Counted from the first letter of the stretch, positions 46,175 through 55,432 are shown. The stretch: 64,000 nucleotides of DNA from Pandoraea pulmonicola (GCF_000815105.2 NZ_CP010310.2:5803622-5867621), one strand, 5' to 3'. Notes: generated by a model from the sequence alone, not told the origin. Made by a program: numbers and translations.

Positions 46175-48190
46175 TCAGCCTTTGCGCAGCGCCTGCATGA
46201 GAAAGCGCGCCGGGTCGATGGCGTCGGCGAGGTCGCTGCCCACCGGCCATGGCTCGCCTTCGATCTGGCTGGCAACGAGCTCCGCGCACAACGACGCGAA
46301 GACCAGTCCGCGCGAGCCGAAGGCGAAGCTGGCATGGAGGCCGTCCAGACGCGGCAGATCGCGCAGATGCCTGCCGGCGAGTCGCTGCCGCTGCGACTCG
46401 ATCGCGGCCACGTCCGGCAATTGCCCGGCCATTGGCAGACGATCGGGAACGAGCGCACGGAACGCCGTGCGTCCACCCAGCTCGACGGCGGCGCTCTCGC
46501 CGGCGAGTCCCGCATCGCCGAAGATGGCGGCATGGGCGGGCAGCAGCGCGGCGAGGCGTCGCAGATTGGCCTGATGGTCGGCCACGCGAACGTCTTCGGC
46601 CGGATCGTCGAAGCCGTAGGTGGCGCCCGTGATCGGGCCTGCACCGCCAAACGGCGACGGCGCGACATAGCCATCGCCACAGACCGGCACGCGCAGGCCG
46701 GGCAAGGTATCGGGCGGCAGGAACGTCAATTGCCCGCGCACTTTCCTGATGGGAATGAACTCGGGTGCGAGGTACGGGGCGAGCAGGCGTTGCGAGACAT
46801 CCGCCGCCGTCACGACGACAACGTCTGCTTCGGCGAGCGTCTGACCGGCGTCGTCGACGGCCGTCCAGCGCCCACCACTCCCATCGTGGCGTTCCAGCCG
46901 CTCGACTGACACGCCGTAACGTGCATCGAGCGATGGCCCGGCAGCGACCAGCTCCGCGCGGCACAGCATGGCCGGGGCGAGCCAGCCACCTTCGGGGAAC
47001 CACACACCGCCATGAGCGAGTGTCTCCCCCGCCAGCGCGGAAGCTTGCGCTGCGTCGACCCACTTCGCATAGCTCTGCGGGTACGCCTGGGCGATCATCA
47101 GTTGTTCCATCGCCTGCGCTTGCGCCTCGTCGGTGGCGACTTGCAGCAGGCCGTCGGCGCGCCCGGGCAGCCCGCCCGGCAAGGTGCGCCACTGCGAGAG
47201 CGCATAGAGAAAGCCGGCGCGGGTGAGTCTCGACAACACGTTGTCGTCGGCGGACAACTGCGGGTGGAAGACACCAGCGGGGTTGCCCGACGCCGCCGAG
47301 CCTGGCGCCTGGGCCCGCTCGAAGAGCCGCACCCGCCAGCCGCGCGCCACGAGTTGCCGGGCCATCGCGGCACCCGCCATCCCGGCGCCGATGACGATGG
47401 CCTCGCGGGTACGCCGGCGCGGTGCGACGGGCGGGTCGTAGCGGCGCATGCGATATGGCGGTGCGTAGACGCCGGCGAGCATATCGCGCTTGCGACCGTA
47501 GCCCGGTTTGCGTTCCATCCGAAAGCCGACTGCGATGAGATCGCGCCGCACCTGTCCGGCCGCGGTATAGGTGGCGAGTGTGGCGCCGTCGCGCGCCATC
47601 CGGCCGAGCGTTTTGAAGACGTCGGCTGACCACATGTCAGGATTTTTCGATGGCGCGAAGCCATCGAGAAAGAATGCGTCCGCGCCCACGCGCAGCGACG
47701 GCATCAGATCGAAGAAATCGCCAAAGCCGACGCTCAGCACCACGCCGTGAGCGAGTTCGAGCCGGTGCCAGCCGGCCACGGGCGCGGGCCAGGCGTCGCA
47801 CAGGCGCTGCACCAGCGGCGCGAGCTCGGTCATGCCCGGCAACACGAGCATCGGTTCGAGCATGCGACGCAGGTCCTGCGGCCGGAACGGAAATTTCTCC
47901 ACCGACACGAAGTGCAGGCGCGTGGGCCGTTGCGGGTCGTCGCGCCAGGCGGCCCATGTCGCGAGGAAGTTCAGTCCAAGACCGAAGCCCGTCTCGACGA
48001 TCACGAACTGTTCGCGGCCGCGCCAGCGCTCGGGCAGGTCATTGCCGCCGAGGAAGACGTGCCGCGCCTGACCGAGCGCGCCGTCGGTGCTGTGATAGAC
48101 GTCGTCGAACGCTGCCGAATAAGGCGTGCCGTCGTCGGCGGTGGCCGGTTCGGCCGGCGTGATGGGGCTTGCGCCCGGACGGCGACTCAT
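46175..48190 (-). CDS. mnmC: Bifunctional tRNA mnm5s2U34 enzyme MnmC (methyltransferase plus FAD oxidoreductase)
   Basis: A 671-residue two-domain enzyme completing 5-methylaminomethyl-2-thiouridine at tRNA position 34. The N-terminal MnmD-type methyltransferase has the AdoMet-binding VETGFGLGLNFLATW. The C-terminal oxidoreductase starts near residue 262 with AIVIGAGMAGAAMARQL and removes the carboxymethyl group. ATG 48190 overlaps the ClC gene stop by four bases (ATGA). It works after MnmE, whose gene is also in this window. Confidence 0.94.
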   Translation of the reverse strand: MSRRPGASPITPAEPATADDGTPYSAAFDDVYHSTDGALGQARHVFLGGNDLPERWRGREQFVIVETGFGLGLNFLATWAAWRDDPQRPTRLHFVSVEKFPFRPQDLRRMLEPMLVLPGMTELAPLVQRLCDAWPAPVAGWHRLELAHGVVLSVGFGDFFDLMPSLRVGADAFFLDGFAPSKNPDMWSADVFKTLGRMARDGATLATYTAAGQVRRDLIAVGFRMERKPGYGRKRDMLAGVYAPPYRMRRYDPPVAPRRRTREAIVIGAGMAGAAMARQLVARGWRVRLFERAQAPGSAASGNPAGVFHPQLSADDNVLSRLTRAGFLYALSQWRTLPGGLPGRADGLLQVATDEAQAQAMEQLMIAQAYPQSYAKWVDAAQASALAGETLAHGGVWFPEGGWLAPAMLCRAELVAAGPSLDARYGVSVERLERHDGSGGRWTAVDDAGQTLAEADVVVVTAADVSQRLLAPYLAPEFIPIRKVRGQLTFLPPDTLPGLRVPVCGDGYVAPSPFGGAGPITGATYGFDDPAEDVRVADHQANLRRLAALLPAHAAIFGDAGLAGESAAVELGGRTAFRALVPDRLPMAGQLPDVAAIESQRQRLAGRHLRDLPRLDGLHASFAFGSRGLVFASLCAELVASQIEGEPWPVGSDLADAIDPARFLMQALRKG

Positions 48191-49962
48191 TCGTCCCCCC
48201 GCTCTTCGGTCACAATCTCGATGAGTCCCGGCAGAGAGACCACGCCGAGCCACTTCCCTTGTGCATCGACCACAGGCACCCAGTCGGCCTGCAGCTTGCC
48301 CACCGCGCGCAGCGCGGCGACCAACGGCATCTCGCCGTCCAGCGGTTTGCATGGCGCAATCGCTTCCGTCCATTGCCAAGGTTGGCCCGTCGCCTGCCGG
48401 CGCCACCAGCTCGCGGCGTCGAGCAAGCCGATGAGCCTGCCATCCTCGGCTCGCACCACGAGATTGCGATAGCCCGTGGCGACGAAACGCTCGCCGATGG
48501 CGTCCGACGTGGCGGTGGCGCTCAAGACCGCATCGTTATTCTCGGCGAGCGACGACAAGCGCATCTTGCCGGCCTCGCCGGTCATCGACAGCCAGCGGCC
48601 GGCGACCTGATTGCGTCGCAGCGACTTCGCATATACCGAATCCGTGCGCAGCGTGTGTGCCGTGAGATAGGCGGTCACGCATGCCAGCATGAGCGGGAGC
48701 ACCACCTGATAGCTCAACGTCATCTCGAAGATCATCAGGATCGACATGAGCGGCGCGTACGTCGTGGCCGCGAGAAACGCGCCCATGCCGACCACCGCGT
48801 AGCTGCTGGCGACCGACGCCGTTGCCGGCGCAAGCGCATTCATCGCCAGACCGTAGAGGCTGCCGAGCGCGGCGCCGACGAAGAGCGTCGGCGTGAACAC
48901 CCCGCCCACCGCACCGGATCCGGCCGACGAGGCGGTCGCCAACACCTTGAAGACCAGCACCATGGCGAGCGCCTGCCACGCCCAGTGCGTGTGCAGGATC
49001 GAGTTGACCACGCTGTAGCCGTTGCCCCAGACGTGCGGTACTTGCAACGAGAGCACCCCGACGATCAGGCCGCCTAGCGCCAGACGCAGGAAGAGCGGCA
49101 CGGGCAGCGCGCCGAAGCGCTGCTTGGCGGTGTCGAGCAGGCGCAGGAACATCGGCGCGAGTACTCCCGCGAGAATGCCCAGACCGACGTAAAAGAAGAC
49201 TTCCCAGCCGGAGACGAAGTCGAAGCGCGGCATCTGGTAGACCGCGTCGTAGCCGAGGAACTGGCGAATGACGATGTTCGCGATGACCGAGGCGACGACC
49301 AGTGGCCCGAGGGTGGCCGTCGAAATCGAACCGTAGACGATCTCGGAGATGAAGAGCGCGCCGGCAATCGGGGCGTTGTAGGCCGAGGTGATGCCGGCCG
49401 TCGCGCCGCACGCCACGAGCAGGCGCAGCCGCTCTGGAGGAAACGCGAGCATCCGCCCGACGAGCGACGCGAACATCGCCGCGAGCTGGACCATCGGCCC
49501 TTCCCGCCCGATCGAGGCGCCCGAGGCGACGGACCAGAGCGACGACAGGCTCTTGACCAGCGTCTGGCGCAGGCTCAGCACGCCGGTACCGATGGCGATG
49601 GCCTCCATGTAGTCGTCCGCGCCCTTCTTCGGCACCCATAGCGTGGCGTACTGAAGAATCAGGCCCGCGACGAGGCCGCCGGCGGTCGGCAGCAGCAGGC
49701 GCTGCCACCAGTTCAGATCCCGTGCCAACTCCACCATGCCGCTGTGATGCCCCGCGAGCAGAAACTGCAACCCTGAGAGCGCTTCGCGGAACGCCACGGT
49801 GGCCAACGCCCCCAGCAGCCCGACGATGCCGGCGAGCAGCAGCGTGATTTGCAGGGTGTTCGGTGCGAATTGACGCCGCACCCACACAACGACAGGCGAT
49901 TTGGCCCAGGCGGACACTGCTGACACGGATAAGAGACGGTCGTGATCGAAATTGGGTCTCAT
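48187..49962 (-). CDS. ClC-type chloride channel/antiporter with CBS domains
   Basis: A 591-residue ClC membrane protein. ASIGREGPMVQLAA near residues 148-160 contains the gating Glu, GSGAVGGVFTPTLFVGAALG is the other pore segment, and the C-terminal part (after about 470) holds two CBS regions (VVRAEDGRLIGLLDAA; VVDAQGKWLGVVSLPG). It moves chloride, probably in exchange for protons. It lies at the head of the ClC-mnmC pair with a four-base overlap. The external gating Glu suggests an exchanger rather than a pure channel, but this needs assay. Confidence 0.9.
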   Translation of the reverse strand: MRPNFDHDRLLSVSAVSAWAKSPVVVWVRRQFAPNTLQITLLLAGIVGLLGALATVAFREALSGLQFLLAGHHSGMVELARDLNWWQRLLLPTAGGLVAGLILQYATLWVPKKGADDYMEAIAIGTGVLSLRQTLVKSLSSLWSVASGASIGREGPMVQLAAMFASLVGRMLAFPPERLRLLVACGATAGITSAYNAPIAGALFISEIVYGSISTATLGPLVVASVIANIVIRQFLGYDAVYQMPRFDFVSGWEVFFYVGLGILAGVLAPMFLRLLDTAKQRFGALPVPLFLRLALGGLIVGVLSLQVPHVWGNGYSVVNSILHTHWAWQALAMVLVFKVLATASSAGSGAVGGVFTPTLFVGAALGSLYGLAMNALAPATASVASSYAVVGMGAFLAATTYAPLMSILMIFEMTLSYQVVLPLMLACVTAYLTAHTLRTDSVYAKSLRRNQVAGRWLSMTGEAGKMRLSSLAENNDAVLSATATSDAIGERFVATGYRNLVVRAEDGRLIGLLDAASWWRRQATGQPWQWTEAIAPCKPLDGEMPLVAALRAVGKLQADWVPVVDAQGKWLGVVSLPGLIEIVTEERGDE

Positions 49963-50645
49963 GGTATCGACCGACGACTTAATTTGAAAGCGCAGGGCTC
50001 AACGGGCGGAATATCGCCGAAGGGAGTCGGGGAAACTGAATACTGCTCAGATAATGTGGTTTTGGGATGGGATTTCGCTTTCCATGCCGTTTTGGCCGCG
50101 TCTGCCGCTTCCGTATCGCTATTTGTGGACGTCGCAATCCCCTGCGCACTTTTTGTCATTCGATTCGGGGATCCCCGTTCGCATGGCGGGATTCCCGAGT
50201 CGGACGTCAGTAAAACTGAACGTTGCTCACATAGGCGCATTTTTCGCGCTCATATCGACGATGGCTCCGGGCGTCACCATGCGATCGCACCGAGGCCCCG
50301 GAAGTGCGATTTTTCTGCGGGGCGGTGAGCGACGTTCCGGGTCGACCTTGAAAGCCCCCATTCACTGGAGAACTTCTGAACGTTATTCAGATAAACGTAA
50401 ATTTGCTGCGGCAAGACGCATTTGCAGTGATGGCGGTGCGTTTCCATTGCCTGTGAGGACGCGAGCGCCACCCTCTCCCGCCGATGCATGCGGCCTCGCC
50501 CCACGGGTGCTCGATTCAGCGTTTGGCGACCGTACGTCGGTGATGAGCACCATGTCCCTTGCTCCGTCCTATTTCAACTGGTCACATTCCACTCGGTGAA
50601 ATAGAATGGCGCGCAATCGAATTGGAACAGAGAAGCAACACCGTA
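49963..50645. other. Gene-free region with three related inverted repeats
   Basis: About 680 bases between the divergent ClC and OhrR-like genes. Three related elements occur: CTGAATACTGCTCAG (50036-50050), CTGAACGTTGCTCAC (50216-50230) and CTGAACGTTATTCAG (50376-50390), spaced 180 and 160 bases. The second is preceded by TCAGT-AAA-ACTGA (50207-50219). No ORF here looks like a protein. The elements could be operators or a small dispersed repeat family. Confidence 0.55.
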
Positions 50646-51101
50646 ATGGCAGTGAGCAAAAAAACCGCACAGAAAACACCCGTGCGTCTGGAAGATCAGT
50701 TGAGTTTCGCGTTGTACTCGGCATCGCTCGCCATGATCAAGGCGCACAAGCCGATGCTCGACAAGCTGGGTCTGACCTATTCGCAATATCTCGCGATGGT
50801 CGTGCTTTGGGAGCAGGACGACATCGCCGTCAATCAACTGGGCGCGCGTCTCGGGCTCGATTCGGGCACGCTCACACCGTTGCTGAAAAGACTGGAAACC
50901 ATGGGACTTCTGACGCGCCGTCGCGGCGAAGCGGACGAGCGTCAGGTGTTCATCGACCTCACGCCGCGCGGGGTGAACCTGCGTCGTGAGGCACGTCAGG
51001 TTCCGGCACAGATCCAGGCCGCCGCGGGCCAATCCGACACCGCGCAGAAGACGCTTCGCAACTTGCTGCTGCAACTGCGCGACGCGCTCAACGACGTTTG
51101 A
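50646..51101 (+). CDS. OhrR-like MarR-family regulator lacking the sensing cysteine
   Basis: A 151-residue MarR protein that reads like OhrR: DQLSFALYSASLAMIKAHKPMLDKLGLTYSQYLAM, then LGLDSGTLTPLLKRLETMG with the RRR-DER wing. The peroxide-sensing cysteine of OhrR (in NQLCFALYS) is Ser here (codon AGT), and the protein contains no Cys at all. It must therefore respond to another ligand or be constitutive. No ohr gene is adjacent. Start ATG 50646; the RBS is weak. Confidence 0.85.
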   Translation: MAVSKKTAQKTPVRLEDQLSFALYSASLAMIKAHKPMLDKLGLTYSQYLAMVVLWEQDDIAVNQLGARLGLDSGTLTPLLKRLETMGLLTRRRGEADERQVFIDLTPRGVNLRREARQVPAQIQAAAGQSDTAQKTLRNLLLQLRDALNDV

Positions 51102-51102
51102 C

Positions 51103-51142
51103 AAAAAGACGCGCGCCGCCGCCTTCCGGCCGGACGCGCGTC
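51103..51142 (-). terminator. Intrinsic terminator of the DedA-rhodanese gene
   Basis: On the minus strand GACGCGCG and CGCGCGTC arms (51108-51115 with 51135-51142) enclose a GC-rich loop and are followed by a five-T run. It lies about 40 bases past the DedA gene stop and just after the stop of the convergent MarR gene. Confidence 0.75.
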
Positions 51143-51180
51143 ATTCAGTGATGCGCAATCGATCGGCGCCGCGGTGCCGA

Positions 51181-52131
51181 TCAGTGTGCCGGGACGAGCA
51201 TGTCGACACCGTCGATCTTCTCGACGGTGTAGCCGGCATCGCGCCATGCATCGAGGCCTCCGAGCAGCGGACGAACCTCCGTGAAGCCTTGCGCGCGCAA
51301 CTGCTGCGCGAGCCGCGCGGCGGTCACTTCGTTCGGACAGGCGCAAAACACCACGATACGGCGATCGCGCGGGATGTCGCGCAGTTGATCGGCCAGGTTG
51401 TCGTCGGGCTCGATGGCTAGGGCGCCGGGGATCGTGAACGGATCGATGGCGCGGCGCGCCGCCGAGCGTACGTCGATGACGACGGGCGTCACCTCATCCT
51501 TCATCCAGTCTTCGAGCGTCTTCACGCCGATGCGCGCCATGCGCAGCGAGCGCAGCAGCCGGTAGCGGTTCAGCCACCGGTTGAGCAGGTACAGCGCGAA
51601 CACGACCACCACCAGCCAGAGCACGCCGCGCCCGAGAGTATCGAAGGCGTCGAGGACCGCCACGATGTGCGAGGCGAAGCCCACGCCCAGCGCCACGGCC
51701 ACACCCGACCAGAGCATGGCGCCGATGGCGTCGTACAGCAGGAACTTGCGCCAGGGCACGCCGAGCGCGCCGGCCATCGGCACCGACAGGGCCGAGAGTC
51801 CCGGTACGAAGCGGGCGAACATCAACACGCGCACACCGTGCCGTCCCATCGCGCCCTCGGTACGGCTCACGCAGGTGTCCGGCGAGATCGACAGGCGGCA
51901 CATCAGGCGCAGGATATGGTGGCCGTAACGCCGACCGGCGAGAAACCAGAGGACGTCGCCGAGCAACGCGGCGAATACCGCCAGGGCGACGATCAGCACC
52001 GCCGGGAAGAGCGACGTGGACGCCGTGACGATCAGCGTGGGATAGGCCGGCAACGGCAATCCCAGCGCCTGTCCCAAGATATTCAGAAAGACGAGCCAGA
52101 GTCCGTAACGGGCGATCAGATCGAACAGCAT
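51181..52131 (-). CDS. DedA-family membrane protein fused to a rhodanese domain
   Basis: A 316-residue fusion. Residues 1-200 are a DedA/SNARE-associated-type membrane protein (GQALGLPLPAYPTLIVTAS; FARFVPGLSALSVPMAGALG). Residues 210-310 are a rhodanese domain with VVIDVRSAARR and a Cys-containing active loop VFCACPNEVTAARLA near residue 261. DedA proteins are linked to lipid flipping and membrane homeostasis; the rhodanese part could carry sulfur or act as a redox partner. It is transcribed alone, convergent with the OhrR-like gene. Confidence 0.87.
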   Translation of the reverse strand: MLFDLIARYGLWLVFLNILGQALGLPLPAYPTLIVTASTSLFPAVLIVALAVFAALLGDVLWFLAGRRYGHHILRLMCRLSISPDTCVSRTEGAMGRHGVRVLMFARFVPGLSALSVPMAGALGVPWRKFLLYDAIGAMLWSGVAVALGVGFASHIVAVLDAFDTLGRGVLWLVVVVFALYLLNRWLNRYRLLRSLRMARIGVKTLEDWMKDEVTPVVIDVRSAARRAIDPFTIPGALAIEPDDNLADQLRDIPRDRRIVVFCACPNEVTAARLAQQLRAQGFTEVRPLLGGLDAWRDAGYTVEKIDGVDMLVPAH

Positions 52132-52257
52132 GCCGGGTACCTGTGGTGTTGGCGAACGAGCGCGATGTCGCGCAATAACGCATGGTATCGCCCGGCGATG
52201 ACGTTCAGAAGCCGAAAAGGCGAAAAGTAATGTTGCTTTTCTGGAACGGTGATGGCG

Positions 52258-53823
52258 TCAGTGACCGGCGGACGCTTTTGCGCCGCGTTTCGGCCGGGTC
52301 ATCCAGACGAGCGCCGCCATAGCGAGGAAGACGTAGCCCGACAGGTGGAAGATGTCGTTCGTAGCGAGCATGAAGGCGTGCCGCGTGACGAGGTCGTTGA
52401 GCATGCCGACCTCCGCACCGTTGCTCAGCCCGAGACCCAGGCGCAACTGGTCGAGGTAGCTCGTCGTGGCGTCGGAATACGGCGTGATGCTCTCGGCGAG
52501 TCGCGCGTGGTGATAGATCGCCCGGTCTTCCCACATCGTCGTGCTCACCGCCGTGCCGATCGCACCGGACAGCGTGCGGAAGAAGTTCGACAGGCCGGAT
52601 GCGGCCGCGAGTCGCTCGTCGGAAATGCTCGAGAGCGTGATGGTCGTCATCGGCACGAAGAAGCACGCGATGCCGATGCCCTGCACGAGCCGCGGCTCGA
52701 TCACCTTCGCGAACGACATGTTCAGCGCGAAACCCGAATTCCAGAACGACACCCCGGCAAACACGAAGAACGCGAACGAGGCCACCGCGCGCAGATTGAG
52801 CCGCTCCATGTTCTGACCGATGATCGGCGAGAGTACCAGCGCGAGCAGGCCGACCGGAGCGGTCGCGAGGCCCGCCTTGCCGGCGGTGTAGTCCATCACC
52901 GTCTGGAGCCACAGCGGGAAGATCACCACCGACGCGAAGAACGTCATGAAGCCGAACGAGATCACCACGACCCCGAGCGCGAAGTTGCGGTCCTTGAACA
53001 GCGTGAGATCCACGATCGGGGTGTCGGACGTGAGCTCCCACAGGATCAGGAACGACAGACAGACGGTGGCCGTGATCGCAAGCGTGACGATCAGGCTGTT
53101 GTTGAACCAGTCTCGATCCTTGCCGAGGTCGAGCATCATCTGCAGCGAGCCCACGCCGATGGCGAGCAGCGCCAGACCGATGAGATCGATCGGCAGCTTC
53201 TGCGTCTTCGTCTCGTGTCCGCGCAGCAGTACGAAGCACGACACCGCGGAGAAGACGCCCACGGGCACGTTGATGTAGAAGATCCACGGCCAGGTGTAGT
53301 TGTCCGTGATCCATCCGCCCACGACGGGGCCGAAGATCGGCGCGACGATGACGGTCATGGCCCACAGGCCGAGCGCGAGCCCGCGCTTCTTCTCGGGGAA
53401 ACTGCGCAGCAGGATGGTCTGCGAGAGCGGCACCATCGGGCCTGACACCAGGCCTTGCAACAGCCGGAAGAAGACCAGCGCTTCCATGTTGGGCGCGAGG
53501 CCGCACAGCATCGACGCCAACGTGAAGGCCGCCACCGACGACACGAACAGCTTCGTCTCGCCCACGCGCCGCGCGAGCCATCCGGTGAGCGGCACGGCGA
53601 TGGCCGCCGCCACGGCGTACGAGCTGATGACCCACGTGCCCTGACTGTTCGATACGCCCACGCTGCCGGCAATGGTCGGCACGGCAACGTTGGCGATCGA
53701 AGTGTCGAGCACCTCCATGAACGTGCCCAGTGCGAGACCAATGGTGAGGATCGCCAGCCGTCCGCCGGTCAACGGCGCGCCTTGCGGCGCTGCGGCGGAT
53801 TTTGCGGTGACTGCGTCGGCCAT
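52258..53823 (-). CDS. DHA2-family (EmrB/QacA) multidrug exporter
   Basis: A 521-residue, 14-helix MFS exporter of the EmrB type. FMEVLDTSIANVAVPTIAGS in helix 1, LTGWLARRVGETKLFV in the 2-3 loop and FRLLQGLVSGPMVPLSQTIL are diagnostic. EmrB works with a periplasmic EmrA and an outer-membrane channel, but no emrA gene is adjacent. GGGAGA lies upstream of ATG 53823. It is divergent from the MHYT gene. Confidence 0.9.
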   Translation of the reverse strand: MADAVTAKSAAAPQGAPLTGGRLAILTIGLALGTFMEVLDTSIANVAVPTIAGSVGVSNSQGTWVISSYAVAAAIAVPLTGWLARRVGETKLFVSSVAAFTLASMLCGLAPNMEALVFFRLLQGLVSGPMVPLSQTILLRSFPEKKRGLALGLWAMTVIVAPIFGPVVGGWITDNYTWPWIFYINVPVGVFSAVSCFVLLRGHETKTQKLPIDLIGLALLAIGVGSLQMMLDLGKDRDWFNNSLIVTLAITATVCLSFLILWELTSDTPIVDLTLFKDRNFALGVVVISFGFMTFFASVVIFPLWLQTVMDYTAGKAGLATAPVGLLALVLSPIIGQNMERLNLRAVASFAFFVFAGVSFWNSGFALNMSFAKVIEPRLVQGIGIACFFVPMTTITLSSISDERLAAASGLSNFFRTLSGAIGTAVSTTMWEDRAIYHHARLAESITPYSDATTSYLDQLRLGLGLSNGAEVGMLNDLVTRHAFMLATNDIFHLSGYVFLAMAALVWMTRPKRGAKASAGH

Positions 53824-54253
53824 GTGAAGCGTCTCCCTGACGGTGCGACCGGATCCTGGCGGATCGCGGCGGTCCTTGATGGTTCCGGATGTTGCCGCAG
53901 AAACCGGGGCGATGTACGACGCGGGTTTGGAATCCGCGCTCTAAACCGCGAGGTTTCGCGCCATGCCATTGCACAAGACGTCCGACGCCGCATGATTCGC
54001 GCGTCGTCCATGGGTTTGCGCATGGCACGCTTCCTGCGATGACGTCGGCATGCGGCAAATTGCCTTTCTCTGGCGAACGTCAGACGTTTTTTCCGCTTGA
54101 CGCCGACGGACCGGCGGGATTGAATCGCCGCTGACGCCCGACGCGCGCAATGCCGCGTCCGCTCTCCTCCGGGGCGTAGTCGTGCAGGCTCGAATAAAGG
54201 ACTTTCGCCGGCGCTTTGTGCGTTCGACGATCGTACAACCACAGGATAAGCCC
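53824..54253. other. Intergenic region between emrB-like and MHYT genes
   Basis: About 430 bases between divergent genes, expected to hold both promoters. No protein-like ORF, tRNA or convincing hairpin was recognised. A MarR/EmrR-type operator could not be picked out by eye. Confidence 0.4.
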
Positions 54254-55048
54254 ATGCAGCCAGGTAGCGTCGTTCCCCTTCAATACAGTGAGTTGCTGGT
54301 CCTGCTTTCGTTCGTGATATCGGCGCTGGGGGCCTATGTCGCGTTGGTGGCCGCGTCGCGCATTCGCGACGACGACGGACGCATCAGCAAAGGCTATCTC
54401 GTGGTGTCGGCGTTTGCGCTCGGCGGCATCGGGATCTGGGGCATGCATTTCATCGGCATGGCCGCGCAGCGCATGCCGTTCCCGGTTTCGTACTCGCTCT
54501 GGCCGACGCTCGGCAGTCTATTGCTGGCCGTCGTGGTGTCGGGGGTGGCGCTCTGGTACGTGGCGCGCTCGCCCTACCGCAATGCCGGCCGTTGTATCGT
54601 CGGTGGTGTGGCGGGCGGATTCGGCGTGGCCGGCATGCACTATCTCGGTATGAGCGCGGTGCGCACGCAGGCATATTTCGAGTGGGATACGACGATCGTC
54701 GCGCTGTCCGTGCTCATCGCGATCGTGGCCGCGAGCGTGGCGCTGTGGCTGGCGTTTCATCTGGAGACGAGTCTGCAGCGCGCGCTCGCCGCGCTGGTGA
54801 TGGCCGTTGCGGTTTGCGGCATGCACTACACCGGCATGCGTGCCGGGACGATCATTTGCACGGCCGACACGCGGGCGGAGATCAGTGTGCGTCTGCAAGG
54901 CGATATGCTGCCCTATGGCGTCTTCGCGATTGCCTGCGTGGTGTTGCTCGCGATGGCGGTGCTGCTGTATCGCACGTCTCGCAGGCGGCGCGAGCGCATG
55001 GCCGCTCGCCTCGACGCGCTCATGCGCCAACGCGCAGGGCATACGTGA
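54254..55048 (+). CDS. MHYT-domain membrane sensor protein
   Basis: A 264-residue membrane protein with seven predicted helices and three MHYT motifs: GMHFIGM (64-69 region), GMHYLGM (127-133 region) and GMHYTGM (189-195 region). In the family's model the motif Met and His residues bind copper, which could sense a diatomic gas. Unlike many MHYT proteins it has no GGDEF or EAL output domain, so any output must be by another protein. ATG 54254 follows AGGATAA. Confidence 0.88.
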   Translation: MQPGSVVPLQYSELLVLLSFVISALGAYVALVAASRIRDDDGRISKGYLVVSAFALGGIGIWGMHFIGMAAQRMPFPVSYSLWPTLGSLLLAVVVSGVALWYVARSPYRNAGRCIVGGVAGGFGVAGMHYLGMSAVRTQAYFEWDTTIVALSVLIAIVAASVALWLAFHLETSLQRALAALVMAVAVCGMHYTGMRAGTIICTADTRAEISVRLQGDMLPYGVFAIACVVLLAMAVLLYRTSRRRRERMAARLDALMRQRAGHT

Positions 55049-55122
55049 TCGGGGATTGACTCGCATACCGAATCGATCTCTGTCGAAATTCACGTCGAAA
55101 TCAAATTCAGCCTGACGGGAAT

Positions 55123-55162
55123 ACAAGACGCCGGACCATCGAAAGGTCGTCCGGCGTCTTGT
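55123..55162. terminator. Long hairpin between convergent MHYT and small-protein genes
   Basis: ACAAGACGCCGGA (55123-55135) pairs with TCCGGCGTCTTGT (55150-55162), a perfect 13-bp stem with a 14-nt loop. There is no strong T-run on either side. Its position between two convergent stops still suggests a shared terminator. Confidence 0.55.
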
Positions 55163-55216
55163 CGTAGCGGATGGAAGTGGCGGAAAGCTGCGCGCCGAGG
55201 TGCGATGGCGCGAGGC

Positions 55217-55432
55217 TCAGTGCAGGATGGGACTGCCTCCGACAGGCATGACGTCGCCCGTCTCGATCAGATCGGAAATGAAGAACGGTTCAGTGTTGAG
55301 TTCACGGGATGCACCGGGCTGGCCGGCGTACCAGCGCACCATCGCCATGTCGCCCAGCACACGGGTCACGATGCCGATGGCGCCGCGCGGCACTGCGATG
55401 TGATTGGATTTGACGATCGATCCGACTTGCAC
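55217..55432 (-). CDS. Small conserved-looking protein of unknown function
   Basis: A 71-residue protein from a GTG start with a good AGGGAG six bases upstream. It reads MQVGSIVKSNHIAVPRGAIGIVTRVLGDMAMVRWY and looks like a small beta-rich SH3-like fold (short strands with glycines). I do not recognise the family. No membrane segment or signal. It lies 58 bases downstream of thpR on the same strand, so the two may be cotranscribed. Confidence 0.6.
   Translation of the reverse strand: MQVGSIVKSNHIAVPRGAIGIVTRVLGDMAMVRWYAGQPGASRELNTEPFFISDLIETGDVMPVGGSPILH

Noticed and set aside
49942..50328. ORFs across the repeated-element region at 50 kb
   Set aside because: No plausible RBS or protein composition, and the inverted repeats disrupt any consistent coding pattern.
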